Positions 44,466 to 54,589 of a DNA stretch of 64,000 nucleotides are shown piece after piece. The stretch lies in assembly GCA_039566865.1 (NCBI GenBank), contig CM076956.1, positions 15,155,511-15,219,510 on the forward strand, given 5' to 3'. The notes beneath the pieces were generated by a model. That model did no database searches, was not told the DNA's origin, and worked only from the letters and a program-made list of their open reading frames with translations. Source of the DNA: Aurelia coerulea. Its lineage: Eukaryota > Cnidaria > Scyphozoa > Semaeostomeae > Ulmaridae. The position numbers and the translations under genes were made by a program. Numbering within the stretch: the first letter of the stretch is position 1; each line of letters begins with the position of its first letter.

Positions 44466-45182
44466 TAGGGCTGTCCAAATGAAAGATTACAAGTATTCGA
44501 ATATTCGGTGCTAATTTTACCGAATATTCGGTTATTCGGCGAATAGGGGCGTGGCTAGGGCGTGGTTCAAAGAAATAAAAAATTTTAGTAGTATGGCACA
44601 GATCAATCATTGTATTGGAAATTGTCTTATCACATTTGGTCCAGCTACAGTGCTAGCCTGCTGGGGGATAGCCAAATGGAGCTTGCCTGCATGCACGCAG
44701 GCTGAACAAAGCTTGCTACATCACATTATTGTGCTTCAGTTATTCACCCATACAATAGCAATACAATGGAGTAAAGCAGAGGAATACAACAAGCTAACAA
44801 TACCTCATTGTTTTACACAACAATATCCTTGCCACTGCCCCTTGTCTCGCCATCCGCCTACTGTCTAGAAAAGACAGTTTGATCCATTCAATCAGTCATA
44901 CTATTCGCAATATTCGCAATATTCGCAATATTCGCTTGTCATTCTATTCGGATTATTCGCTATGTCAACCTATTCGGTTTCTTTGACTGATCATTTTGCA
45001 TTCCAACCAGTCGACTAGTCATAGTATCAGAATAATCGATCTATTCGACTGGTCATTCAATCTGAATAATCGCACTATTTGTGCTATTCGGTTGGCAGCG
45101 AATAACCGTTGCGCTTCACTGCTATTCGAATAGTGATCAAATAGCCGAATAGCGATTATTCGACCTTTGGTGGACAGGCCTA
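44466..45182. mobile_element. hAT-type non-autonomous element, TAGGGCTGTCC ends, TSD GTTATGCC
   Basis: 717 bp. Left TAGGGCTGTCC, right inverse of TAGGCCTGTCC, perfect TSD GTTATGCC at 44458-44465 and 45183-45190. The interior is dominated by ATTCG motifs (GAATATTCGG, ATTCGCAAT tandem at 44906-44936), as in hAT MITEs of this terminal type. A CCTGCATGCACGCAGG palindrome lies at 44686-44703. Confidence 0.85.
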
Positions 45183-45239
45183 GTTATGCCACAATGTCCA
45201 TTTGAACGTAATTCATTTTCACAAATCTGTCATTTGTCA

Positions 45240-46472
45240 TTAATCAATACTGCTCCAAGATATTGATTGATATTTTACTGAATGATTATTTGTTCCATTA
45301 ACAGTAGCTAAAACAACTGATTTCTTCACTCCACTACCAAGTCTGCCGTAAGCAAGCAATTCCATTGATGTGATTTTCCTGGTTGAGGGGATAACAATAA
45401 CAGTAAAATAAGAATGATACCTAGATGGATCCCCAGGATAGACCAGAAAATCACATCCAAATTTTTCACCAGTTGTTATGAAGTATCCTTTCTCCCACAA
45501 ATCTTTATACACAGCATAATTAAATTGTTCTGTGACTGTTCTTGGATAGTTCCACGTAATGGAAGTTTTATTTTGAAAGTCATGGTTGTTTCTAGAAATA
45601 TCAGTAACGCTTGTTGGTATGTGTATCCATGTTGACTTTGAGTAATACTGCATATCAGTTTCAGTGATTTTAACAGCAGCTCCATTGGCAGTTTCATTTC
45701 TACGGTCTGTGTCTGTTGTTTTCTCACTGGTAATGACACCAGGAATACTCATATTTGAACGAACACATTCTTTTTGTTCCTCCACTTGCATATTGGAAAC
45801 CTTAACAGCTTGTAAATGACTATTTCCTACAGTGGTAGGGCATTCCAAGGCACTTAGTGTGACTTGGTTAAAATCCTGCTTAGTTTCATTTATTTCTTGT
45901 TTAATTCTAGTGTCATTTTGAATATCTTCAGAAGTTATGACTGTGTCATCTTCCAATTTTTTAATCAAAGTATCACTTTGAGGGCTACTATCTTTCAAAT
46001 GTTGTCCATGTTTTCCTGCTTCAAAGCAATTTGTGTCTCTTCTGCAATACATTTGCTTCTTTTCTTCTCTTTCTCTAACAAAAATTTTTATTTGCTCCCC
46101 ATGGGATTGTTCTCTTAACTTTGTAAAATATTCAACCTCATCTGCAGTTGGACTTGATGAAAGTTGTGTTCTATCAATTAGAATTGCATAATCTTTTTCA
46201 ATAAGTAAGGTCACTTCCTCTGGTGTTAAAATCAACGGTAGAGACATGACTTGATTTTGCCATGGTTTGCGAGCAAGTGAACCAATCAAGGCCCCTGGTA
46301 TTCGCAATTGTTTCTTCAGCTTCAAAACATCGTCTTTGTCCCAGACTGTTGCAGAACCATCCACAGATATGAGAATATTAATCTTTGTTACACTGATTGC
46401 AAATGGTGATTGGCAAACAAGAGGAGAAGGGATTTCCGCGGAAGTGTTTCCTTCTTCGTTTCCAGCCGCCAT
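45240..46472 (-). CDS. TSEN34: tRNA-splicing endonuclease subunit Sen34 (TSEN34)
   Basis: Intronless, 410 aa. An N-terminal domain (about residues 20-105, including IPGALIGSLARKPWQNQ and LPLILTPEEVTLL) precedes a long low-conservation linker of about 200 residues. The C-terminal nuclease domain (about 315-405) contains the Sen34 signature YPGDPSRYHSYF and the GRLGSGVKKSVVLA block. By alignment with the family, the catalytic triad is Tyr345, His353 and Lys384, all present, so the enzyme should be active. In the TSEN complex this subunit cuts the 3' splice site of intron-containing pre-tRNAs in the nucleus. The protein is longer than human TSEN34 because of the linker. Start chosen as the first ATG, giving MAAGNEEG. 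It is transcribed divergently from the GPCR at 46723. Confidence 0.92.
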   Translation of the reverse strand: MAAGNEEGNTSAEIPSPLVCQSPFAISVTKINILISVDGSATVWDKDDVLKLKKQLRIPGALIGSLARKPWQNQVMSLPLILTPEEVTLLIEKDYAILIDRTQLSSSPTADEVEYFTKLREQSHGEQIKIFVREREEKKQMYCRRDTNCFEAGKHGQHLKDSSPQSDTLIKKLEDDTVITSEDIQNDTRIKQEINETKQDFNQVTLSALECPTTVGNSHLQAVKVSNMQVEEQKECVRSNMSIPGVITSEKTTDTDRRNETANGAAVKITETDMQYYSKSTWIHIPTSVTDISRNNHDFQNKTSITWNYPRTVTEQFNYAVYKDLWEKGYFITTGEKFGCDFLVYPGDPSRYHSYFTVIVIPSTRKITSMELLAYGRLGSGVKKSVVLATVNGTNNHSVKYQSISWSSID

Positions 46473-46722
46473 TTTCTTTTTCTGGTTGGTTCCTGGAAAC
46501 TAGAGATCTCAAACGAGGCTGAAAAGTATTGTTTAAATGAAATCGAAACCAGAAGTTGACGAGGAAAAGGACTGGAGACGAGGAAGTTGGGGATCATAGA
46601 CAAGACAATTGCGCAATCTTTTGCAAGACAATAAAGCGAAAGTAATCACGAAACAAATTAAACAACAAACAACCTGGCTTTCTGGCTGGAAGAGAATCAA
46701 AGGTGCTGCTGAACTCAAGACG
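46473..46722. promoter_or_regulatory. Shared 250-bp divergent promoter region between TSEN34 and GPCR
   Basis: The start codons of TSEN34 (minus) and the GPCR (plus) are 250 bp apart, head to head, so both 5' UTRs and promoters must lie here or overlap. No TATA-like box at a convincing position was seen. The assignment rests on geometry only. Confidence 0.45.
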
Positions 46723-47727
46723 ATGACAAATTTGGGAACTCACGACAATTTTCCAGTTCGCGCTTGGGAACTAACCCTTTACTGCTTGATCGCCGCTGCT
46801 GGTATATTCGGAAACAGTCTGGTCCTTGTTGTTCTGAAGAAGAATAAAAACATGGGATCCACTGCCTTTGGCACTTACCTTGGTGCTCTGGCTGTAGCAG
46901 ATTTATTGGTTTGCGTTCTTTGTGTGCCAATTTACCTCACATCAACTTCTTTGTTCGAAAACCACCCCACTGGGACAGCTGGTGACATAATGTGTAAAAT
47001 TTTCACTGGTTATAATATACTTTTCTTTTTTGCAACAGTATCAGTTTATACACTTGTTGCAATGTCACATGAAAGACAAATGGCTATCTGCAACCCTCTG
47101 AAAGCACGTGCAAAATCAACTCCGCAAAGAGCAAGAAGGGTGGTTACATTCATTTGGCTCTTCTCTGCAATTTTGGGTATTCCTTCACTTATTGGCGAGA
47201 AATATGCTCCAGAAAAAGAAGCAAGCGTTGGTGCTCATTGTACATTTTCGATTGATTACAACAGCAATGTCACCCCAAAAGTTATTTACATTCTGGTTTT
47301 CAGTATTCAGTTTGTGTTTCCAATCATTTACATGATTATTTGTTTCCTGAAAATCAAAAGATGCCTCCATGCCAAGAAACTTAGAGCTTTGAGCTGTCCA
47401 ACCAAACACGTGCAGAAAGGAGAGTTGATGATGATAAAAATCAGACAACAGAGCATCAAGACTGTTCTCATAGTCATTGTATCTTATTTTCTATGTTGGT
47501 CAATGAACCAAGCACTGTACTTTTGCCTGAATCTTGGAATTGTGAAGACATACATTGACTGGAATAGTCCACTGATGCAAGTCAGCGTCATATTCTGTTT
47601 CTTCTCTTCATGTATAAATCCTTTTATATACACATTGAGGAGCCAAGATTTCAGAGATGGATTTACTCATATTCTTTGCGTCCACAGTCATGCTCCTTGT
47701 GGTCAAGGTTACATTGAATTACAGTAA
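46723..47727 (+). CDS. Class A GPCR, intronless paralogue with ERQ in place of E/DRY
   Basis: 334 aa from the ATG giving MTNLGTHDNFPVR, chosen because it aligns with MANLGTHNDFPVR of the receptor at 35646-36644. An in-frame upstream ATG at 46609 would add 38 unrelated residues. Landmarks are GNSLVL (30-35), Asp60, Cys91 and Cys173, NPFIY (299-303) and CWSMNQ in TM6 with Met in place of the usual Pro. The TM3 end reads HERQMAIC, so the conserved Tyr/aromatic of E/DRY is Gln119. It shares most residues with its paralogue through TM1-TM7, and the C-terminal tails differ. The ligand is unknown. The ORF is uninterrupted, so it looks functional. Confidence 0.92.
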   Translation: MTNLGTHDNFPVRAWELTLYCLIAAAGIFGNSLVLVVLKKNKNMGSTAFGTYLGALAVADLLVCVLCVPIYLTSTSLFENHPTGTAGDIMCKIFTGYNILFFFATVSVYTLVAMSHERQMAICNPLKARAKSTPQRARRVVTFIWLFSAILGIPSLIGEKYAPEKEASVGAHCTFSIDYNSNVTPKVIYILVFSIQFVFPIIYMIICFLKIKRCLHAKKLRALSCPTKHVQKGELMMIKIRQQSIKTVLIVIVSYFLCWSMNQALYFCLNLGIVKTYIDWNSPLMQVSVIFCFFSSCINPFIYTLRSQDFRDGFTHILCVHSHAPCGQGYIELQ

Positions 47728-48082
47728 ATTTATTTGTTGACTGTGATTGACTTTTAGATAATAAGGACTATAGCCAGAAATGGGTGTAAGCCCAGGTGGT
47801 ACTTTCTGACTTTCAATAAAGGGGTCCATGCTGATATATTGAGTCGCCGGGGAGAGACAGGCATTATTCCTTTGATGAAAACATAATTAACTGCAAGAGC
47901 AAGCGGTTGCAAGATAGGCATCAAGCTTCGCATTTTGCAATGCCAACAGATTGAGAAGGGCCTATTATCACCTTTTATCCATGCTGTATGTTGGTTCAGT
48001 TTGTTTTCAATGCTCAAAATGCAGCACTCACTGACTAATGTCATTTATTAAATCAATATTTGAGGTCTGTGAGTAACAACAT

Positions 48083-48256
48083 CATAAGCGTACGGGAAGA
48101 AAAAATCTAGGGGGGCAGCCCGACACAAAGCCCATTGTTTACCAACATTTTTGCCCAACAGAGGGCAGATTTTTGCCCGATTGGGGCTGATTTTTGACGA
48201 TTTTTCCAACATTGGGGGGGCTGCTGCCCCCCGGCCCCCCGCCCCGTACGCTTATG
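48083..48256. mobile_element. hAT-like MITE, CATAAGCGTACGGG ends, TSD AACAACAT
   Basis: 174 bp, 14-bp terminal inverted repeat with CATAAGCGTACGG and its inverse, perfect TSD at 48075-48082 and 48257-48264. The interior has GGGGGGCAGCCCG, three TTTTTGCCC-like units and a G/C-rich hairpin. Confidence 0.85.
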
Positions 48257-48499
48257 AACAACATGAACATATTTCATTATTTGGGAACTATGAATCTGAA
48301 AAAAGGAGAATCGTGCAATTAGCTGCAATTCATTATGGTGATTCTGTTGATATGAAATTATATACTGTAGTGCAATAAATAACAATATTTGGGTTCCAGG
48401 ACCCATAACCAAAAATAAAAAACAATATTTGGGGTCTCATAAAAATACTGACACTGACCTCCATATTGAAAGTTAGGGAGTACCCTCGTTGGAGTGCAA

Positions 48500-48910
48500 G
48501 AACCTGCCTCTCGGTTTGAAAGGAATTTTGGCTACCATTGAATTTTAAAAAAAATTTTAGCTGCTTTATACTGTATTTCATCTGAGGCTGTGAAATCATA
48601 AAATTTATAAATCGTAAACCAGAAAAATGGAAGACTTTGCTTGACACCATACTGCAGACCTTAAATGGTTGTCTTGAAGATTCTACCAAGTATTTTCCAA
48701 AGTTTAGAAGTTACAAACGGTTTTCCGTAAAAATGATTTTCATAATATCAAAAATTTCGAGAAATTCAATGTTGAAATAATAGCAAAATTAGCTAAAAGT
48801 TCCTTTCAAGCTATCTAATTCAAAGAAGCAATGTGTATAGCCATTTTCTTCTATCTCTGGCAAGTACTTTTATGTCTTTTAAAGATCTAAAACTATGCTG
48901 GCTATGGCCC
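48500..48910. repeat. Diverged relative of the 32292-32830 foldback element
   Basis: Shares the order AAACCAG, GACTTTGCTTGACACCATA, TTTAGAAGTTACAAACGG and AAGATCTAAAACTATGCTGG with the element at 32292-32830, at lower similarity. Confidence 0.5.
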
Positions 48911-49631
48911 TGTTGTTCACATTGAGTTTTGAAAGTTTACTGCAACTTTGCAACTTTTTCTTTGATGTAAGTTGAACTGCTAGGACTATAAGACTGATTA
49001 GTTGTTGGTAAAATTCCAGGAGGGACACTCAGAACATGCACATATAGGGAGGTAAGTCCTATACTTCTGGGTCCGAGTATTGCCAAAAATTATATTTTTT
49101 GATCCAAATAAACTGAGATTATGTTCATGATGTTTTCTGGCATCAAATATAGTTATACCTGGTATTTTTGGGTTCTTCGAAAGCAATCCCCCGAGACATT
49201 TATGTTTCCGGGTATGTTTCCTTACAGGTGTCAGCTATAAAATGAGCTGATATTTTTGGGTTGCAAGGAAGCTGAAATGATAGTTTTTGATTGCTCTAAT
49301 ATCTCTCGGATTGACTCTTGGTATGTTTACTGAGTGGTCCCCTTGGGTAATTATTTGAAATTTTGCAGTTAATGAAGGTCTATTTTCTTGTTTCGTATTT
49401 AACTTTGAAATACTTGGAGAGCAGAAATTTAAGTTTCACAGCAGTGGTATGCTAGCATAAATGAGCCAGGAAATTTTCCATATTGACGTCATACAAATCA
49501 AAAATACTTACAACTGAATTTGGTGTCTTCTATTAAAAAGATTTGGTGGACCGTGGAATAAATAACTATATTGCGGATGTTCAAAACTAAAATGCTGATC
49601 TATCCTCAAAAGGCAAACTTCAATGTGAACA

Positions 49632-50135
49632 TTTTGTTTGGTAAAATCATTCATCTTTTAATAGACCAGACTAGAAAAAGAAGGAAAAAACTGGTAAAGG
49701 AACGAGAATTCCACAATCGAGTCTGGTCCATGATTTACTTGCCTATTGACATTAAAATTCTATTTTTGAAATAAGCAAATTGCATTTAAAGGCACACTGT
49801 CGTGGCAATGATTGGATGAACAAGACAATATGAAAGAATAGAATTAGGCAGGCTTCAGTAATTGTACACTGAAATTCACGAAGATGATAACGATCAGACT
49901 CCCTTTATTCTCGAAACAAAGTATGATCTAAGAGCACAAAGGCTAGGTCTTTTGTCAGGGATTTCAACATCACAACCAGCCAATTACAGCCACGACAGTG
50001 TGCCTTTAAGTCATATTTCAATTCCAAGTAAATCATGGACCAAAACCGAAAGTGGAATTTTCGTTCTCGTGAACCCTTTTTTAGCTTTTAATTTATTTTT
50101 GGGTCTAAAGAATGAGTCATCTTACGAAAAAATAA
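49632..50135. repeat. Foldback element, TTTTGTTTGGTAAAATCA family, copy 2
   Basis: Same left end as 33991-34280, TCTGGTCCATGATTTACTTG near 49720 paired with AAGTAAATCATGGACCA near 50028. A TTAA-flanked MITE is inserted between the arms. Confidence 0.6.
49790..50005. mobile_element. TTAA-flanked MITE, AGGCACACTGTCGTGGC ends
   Basis: Left AGGCACACTGTCGTGGC and a perfect 17-bp inverse at the right (GCCACGACAGTGTGCCT), TTAA at 49786-49789 and 50006-50009, 216 bp. It splits a TTTTGTTTGGTAAAATCA foldback element (49632-50135). Confidence 0.75.
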
Positions 50136-51288
50136 ATTTTCACATTTCAGTTAGCTTTTAGCGATAGATCAACATATTAGGTTTGAATATCGGCCACGGG
50201 CCACGTACGTTTATTCTACAGCCTGTTAAACGTTTTTGATTTTATGTTTTATTATATTTTAAATTCATTAGGCACGGTGGCTACGTCAGTCAAAGAACTT
50301 TAAACAGTTTTACTTCGTAGGCTTGTAGTATGCTTGAATTAGCTTGTATTCTAGCTACTTATGTATATGCCTACTTTAAAGAAATGGATAATGATAATAA
50401 TAATAATAATAATTATGTATATGCCTACTTTAAAGAAATGGATAATGATAATAATAATAATAATAGTAATAGTAATAATCAATAATATAGTATATAAAAA
50501 CACACTGTTATTGGTCAAGACGTTTCGATTAAAATCTTCATCAGTTTATTTTACGATTCTGGACAGCCAGGTTTATATACAATGTAAATAAAATTAGATT
50601 AGCATAAAATTTACATAAAATCAAAATTACGATACCCTTGATACATTCCGAACTATAGTCTTACAATAATACAGACGTTTTACAGCGTAAACAAAATTAA
50701 CATAAACTTATTTAGATAAAAACAAAAATACCCTAGACACATTCCAAACCATAAAATTACAATCATACAGCCTATCTTTTAACCTTTTACCCACATGGGA
50801 TTGAGAGTGTCAGCCGAAATATAAATGTTTACAAGGAAACAGGAAAACAGACGCCAGCCATTAACCCTCCAAGGATTTGCTCAAGTTGCTAAATCCCGAA
50901 TGGCCCGATGGGGAATTCCACCCCAACACCACGTGCAAATTGCACGAAGTTAACCAGCCAGCATCTCCTCCCCTTCCCCTGAGATCTAAGTTAATAATAA
51001 CTGACAAAATTAAATGATGTTATTTACAAAACTATGTAATACACAAATTAAAGTAATGCTAATTATGGCATGAAAGAGATGAAAGAGAGAATCAGTTATT
51101 TACTTATCTTGACCCCCCCCCCCCCCCGATATCAAAATCGTTTTCATGGGACGCTATCTTCTGTGGAGGAAGTCTTTCTACAAATTTTCCGTTTTAGCAT
51201 ATACTGATTTATCAATGATAATTTCTTTTCTGTCATTGTGATTTTGCGGCATGTATCAGTTGTGTTGAAGTTTTCAGTATTTGTAAAT
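50136..51288. other. Intergenic with simple repeats
   Basis: Holds the AAT tandem repeat (50357-50466), near-duplicate phrases (TACAATAATACAGAC / TACAATCATACAGCC, 50660 and 50757) and a C run at 51113-51127. No gene seen. Confidence 0.5.
50357..50466. repeat. Two tandem copies of a ~55-bp unit with AAT microsatellite
   Basis: TATGTATATGCCTACTTTAA and GAAATGGATAATGATAATAA occur twice in a row, each ending in an AAT run. Confidence 0.9.
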
Positions 51289-52131
51289 TGTAAGACAATA
51301 ACATGAGTTGCTTTTGTTGACACCTGAATTCAAAGAGATTAGCGATCGCAGACAAAGGAACTTCCTTCAACCAGTAATTCAAAACAAACAAACTAAGCCG
51401 CAAAAGTTTCTCTGAAACCCAGGTAGCTAGTGCGCTCGTTGTGCATTCTAGAAATTGTTTTTAAGAGCAAACATGAGCATTTATCGATAGAAGAAGGATA
51501 TATCTAAACATCTACCTCGGGCATTTTATTTGTTTGCTTCAGAAGCTGATTGGGAGGCGATTCAATTGTCTTATTTTTTGGGTGTAATTAAAGGCATTGA
51601 GTCCGCATAAATAGCGAGCTTGTGACCAATATCAACTTCTTTTCAATCCTAAAACAAAAGTTGTGATTTAATCGCTATTGAAATTAAACCAAAGAAATTC
51701 CCGAGGATAATGCAAGGATTAAGAAGCATTTGGTCTCCACTGCTAATGACTTTGCTCTATTGTGCGATAACAAAGGGCCGTCAGCAGTTTGTCAGCAAAA
51801 TTCAGGATAGCGTTAACGCTCAGTTATTTATATGGACTCAATGCCTTTAAGATACCTCTTGCTCAGCTTCTGAACCAAATAAATAAAATGCCCGAGGTAG
51901 AAGTTTAGAAATATCCTTCTGCTTTTGATCTATGCTCATATTTGCTCTTAAAAGCAATTTCTGGAGTGCACAACGAGCGAGCTAGCTACCTGGGTTTCAG
52001 GGAAACTTTTGCAGCTTTGCTTGTTTTGAATTATTGGTTGAGAGAATTTGATTTGTCTGCGATCGCTAATCGCTTTGAATTGCGGTGTCAATCAAAAGCA
52101 ACTCATGCTATTGTGTTATTGTCTTACAAAA
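51289..52131. repeat. Palindromic element P, copy 2, carrying a nested TTAA MITE
   Basis: TTGTAAGACAATAACATGAG at the left and its inverse near 52131. Shares GCGCTCGTTGTGCATTC and CATCTACCTCGGGCA with 16271-16941. A 255-bp TTAA-flanked element sits in its centre (51592-51846). Confidence 0.7.
51592..51846. mobile_element. TTAA-flanked MITE, AGGCATTGAGTCC family, complete copy
   Basis: Left AGGCATTGAGTCCGCATAAA, right inverse (TTTATATGGACTCAATGCCT), TTAA at 51588-51591 and 51847-51850. It is nested inside a larger palindromic element (51289-52131). A partial copy is at 2833-2992. Confidence 0.75.
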
Positions 52132-53327
52132 TCTGTCCTTGTTGTTTTCAGTAGAATCCGTATGCCGTATGTTTATTTTTCAAACGAATAAAGCTGCATA
52201 AAATAGTCATCTGTATTCTTTGTTGAATTGAGCTAAGTAGCATAAGGGGTGTAATGTCCCTGATGGACTGAAGTATGTGCAAGTATTTTTCTGCATTGAC
52301 CGTTTGTTAGTTGCTGGGTTTTGAAGACTTTTCTATAATTACAAATGGAGCTGAATAAATTATACTTTAGTGATTTCTGATCCTTCCATTGTAACCGAGG
52401 TTTCTTTCATTCGTTAAAAGGTTGCTTTTACTTTAAATCGCTGTTCAGTTTTAGGCAGCTCCTTGAGGAACCAACAAGAGTCACCCTTGAAACTGCAACA
52501 ATTATTGACCACCTTACCATAAAATGTGCTTACAGGGATGCAGGGGCTCATGAGGTCTCTGGTCTCTCTCGTTCCCCTTTCATCAGATCAGTGATCATTT
52601 TATGGTCTACTGTATTCGAAATTAAATGGAACAGTTGAAAGAGACCCAAATGATAAAAACTCTGAGTAGAAAAACTTTAAAGAGGATGAATTCCTGTATG
52701 CTGTTTCTAGCATATGTTGGGAGTGAGTGTTCCAACAAAATGATGGTATAAACACACTTGTCAACGATGTCAAACCAATGTACTCCTCATCAAAAGCAAT
52801 CGATTGGTGCATAATTAATCGAGATCGATTGGACAAACATGACAAAAACTGCGGACGTTTTAAGGTTTATTTTGTTGACCATTCTCCCGCATTCTCCTGT
52901 GGTATTCAAGGGCGGCCATGTCACACTGGGAACGATGGTCCTATTTTTGTCCGAAAACCGGTGGTTCATGAAAAAATTTTGCACCACCTTCGTCCCAAAA
53001 ACTGGTCGTTTTTGATGGCAAATTTCCACTGTTATTTTTCTTCAATTTGAAGGACAATTTTTAACATTATGTATCACTGACGATGTTTGTCCCTAAAACC
53101 GGTAGTTTTACCCTACTACTGTTTTCCAAAGCAAGTAGTAATTATAGATATAAAGTACAAGTGTCCCAAAACTGGTTGCTAGACAATGGTAGAACCGCTT
53201 TAGTGAAAAATTGTAATTTCTGGTCTTTTCCCGTAAATTTGGTGGACAAAGGTAGAACCGCTTATGTGAAAAATTTGAAATACTAGTCTTTTCTGTCTAA
53301 ATTTGGCGGGCAAAGGGCCCGGGGGGG

Positions 53328-53692
53328 GGGGTACTTGACTAGGGAAGTGACGGGGGTGTGCGGAAAACCTCTCCACACCCTGCACCCTGTCGCATAAAAA
53401 ATAGGCCAAAAGTATACCCTGTCGCATAAAAATTTTGCAACTCAAATATAGTGTAGAACGCAATTTTTGCTTGTGATACCCTGTCGCATAAAAATTCTGC
53501 ATCTCAAATATAGTGTAGAACGCAATTTTTGCTTGTGATACCCTGTCACATAAATTTTTTACCTATTATAATACCCTGTCGCATAATTTTCGTTAGAAAA
53601 GGACACCCTGTCGCATAATTTTTACCGTAAAAGGACACCCTCTTGAGCGGCACATCCCGTCAGGTCAAGTATGGGAGTGCCCCCCCCCCGGG
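53328..53692. mobile_element. G-run element E5 with 8-bp TSD
   Basis: Left end CCC, a G run, then TACTTGACT; right end GGTCAAGTATGGGAGTGCC, a C run and GGG. Flanked by GCAAAGGG at 53320-53327 and 53693-53700. The core has a 62-bp tandem unit (ATACCCTGTCGCATAAAAA then an A/T-rich stretch) followed by shorter CCCTGTCGCATAA units. Inserted in an older repetitive block (52850-54160). Confidence 0.8.
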
Positions 53693-53936
53693 GCAAAGGG
53701 AAAAGCAGCTTACAGTTAAACTTCAGAATTTTGATTTGATAAGAGGTTGGGAAACTTGATTTTTGTGACAAACTGATGGAATAGGAAGAATGATATTCAA
53801 ATTTCACCTTTGTCCCAAACACTGGTTGTTTTGGGCACAAAAGTCGTACTCTTTGATAAAAGCACCGGTCATTTTTTCCAATTCTTCTGGACAAACATGG
53901 GGTCAAATATTTTACAGTACTGGTCCGCCCTGGGTA

Positions 53937-54111
53937 CATAGGCGTAGGAGACAGGGGGCAAAGGGGGGCTGCAGCCCCCCCAGCGTCGGAAAATTTTGCA
54001 AAAATCAGCCATAATCGGGCAGAAATCCGCCTTAAGTCGGGCAAAATTTTCTGAAACAATGGATTTTTTATCGGGCAGCCCCCCCAAATTTCATTTCCCC
54101 CTACGCCGATG
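53937..54111. mobile_element. hAT-like MITE, CATAGGCGTAGG ends, TSD CCTGGGTA
   Basis: 175 bp, ends CATAGGCGTAGG and CATCGGCGTAGG (inverted), perfect TSD CCTGGGTA at 53929-53936 and 54112-54119. Interior contains GGGGGGCTGCAGCCCCCC and units of CGGGCA, like the element at 48083. Same family. Confidence 0.85.
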
Positions 54112-54589
54112 CCTGGGTATTCAGGGTATTACTGTGGTGTCACATGATCATAGAGTTGTTAAACAATGTTGAATAATGTTGAATAATGTTAAAGATTCAA
54201 GAGCGTTTGATGTGTTTCTCAAAGCTCAAAGAGAATTCCCACGACAAGAAATGGGAAAAATAAAAGAAAGAATCAAATCATGCCAAACGATACTTTTTGT
54301 ATTATTCAGGTTGGATTTATTGGTACATATTAGACATAACAGAAATGCTTGTTTGTTTGAAACACTTTGCAACTCACAGCCTAAAGTTGAAAAGTTTCTT
54401 TACCACGAGTTGACCCCTGATCGCTTTTTCAGCAGAATTTCTTAATTTCATGATTTCATACGTATAGACAAGGCTACCAAAATGAGCAAGAGAATTTTCG
54501 TCTGCGAAACTTTAGGAGTACTTTAGACTTTTTTTTTATCAATGGTCTCTTATAAAAAGATATTTGTGTTTGTTCGTGATTGTAGAACT

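Larger units (their letters stand above)
52850..54160. other. Old repetitive block hosting E5 and a MITE
   Basis: AAAACCGGTxGTT, TGTCCCAAAACTGG, GGTAGAACCGCTT and similar phrases recur; TGTGGTATTCAAGGGCGG (52901) pairs inverted with GGTCCGCCCTGGGTATTCAGG (53923, resumed after the MITE). It looks like a large decayed inverted-repeat element about 1.2 kb long, later hit by E5 (53328) and by the CCTGGGTA-flanked MITE (53937). Confidence 0.45.

Noticed and set aside
44404..44868. Frames of 68-105 residues on both strands
   Set aside because: They fall inside or across the left end of the TAGGGCTGTCC hAT-type element and have no protein similarity I recognise.
45414..46503. Plus-strand frames opposite TSEN34
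   Set aside because: Shadow frames of a well-supported minus-strand gene.
54176..54445. 89-residue plus-strand frame just upstream of the promoter repeats
   Set aside because: No recognisable domain, and its start lies in a small tandem (TTGAATAATG twice). Treated as chance.
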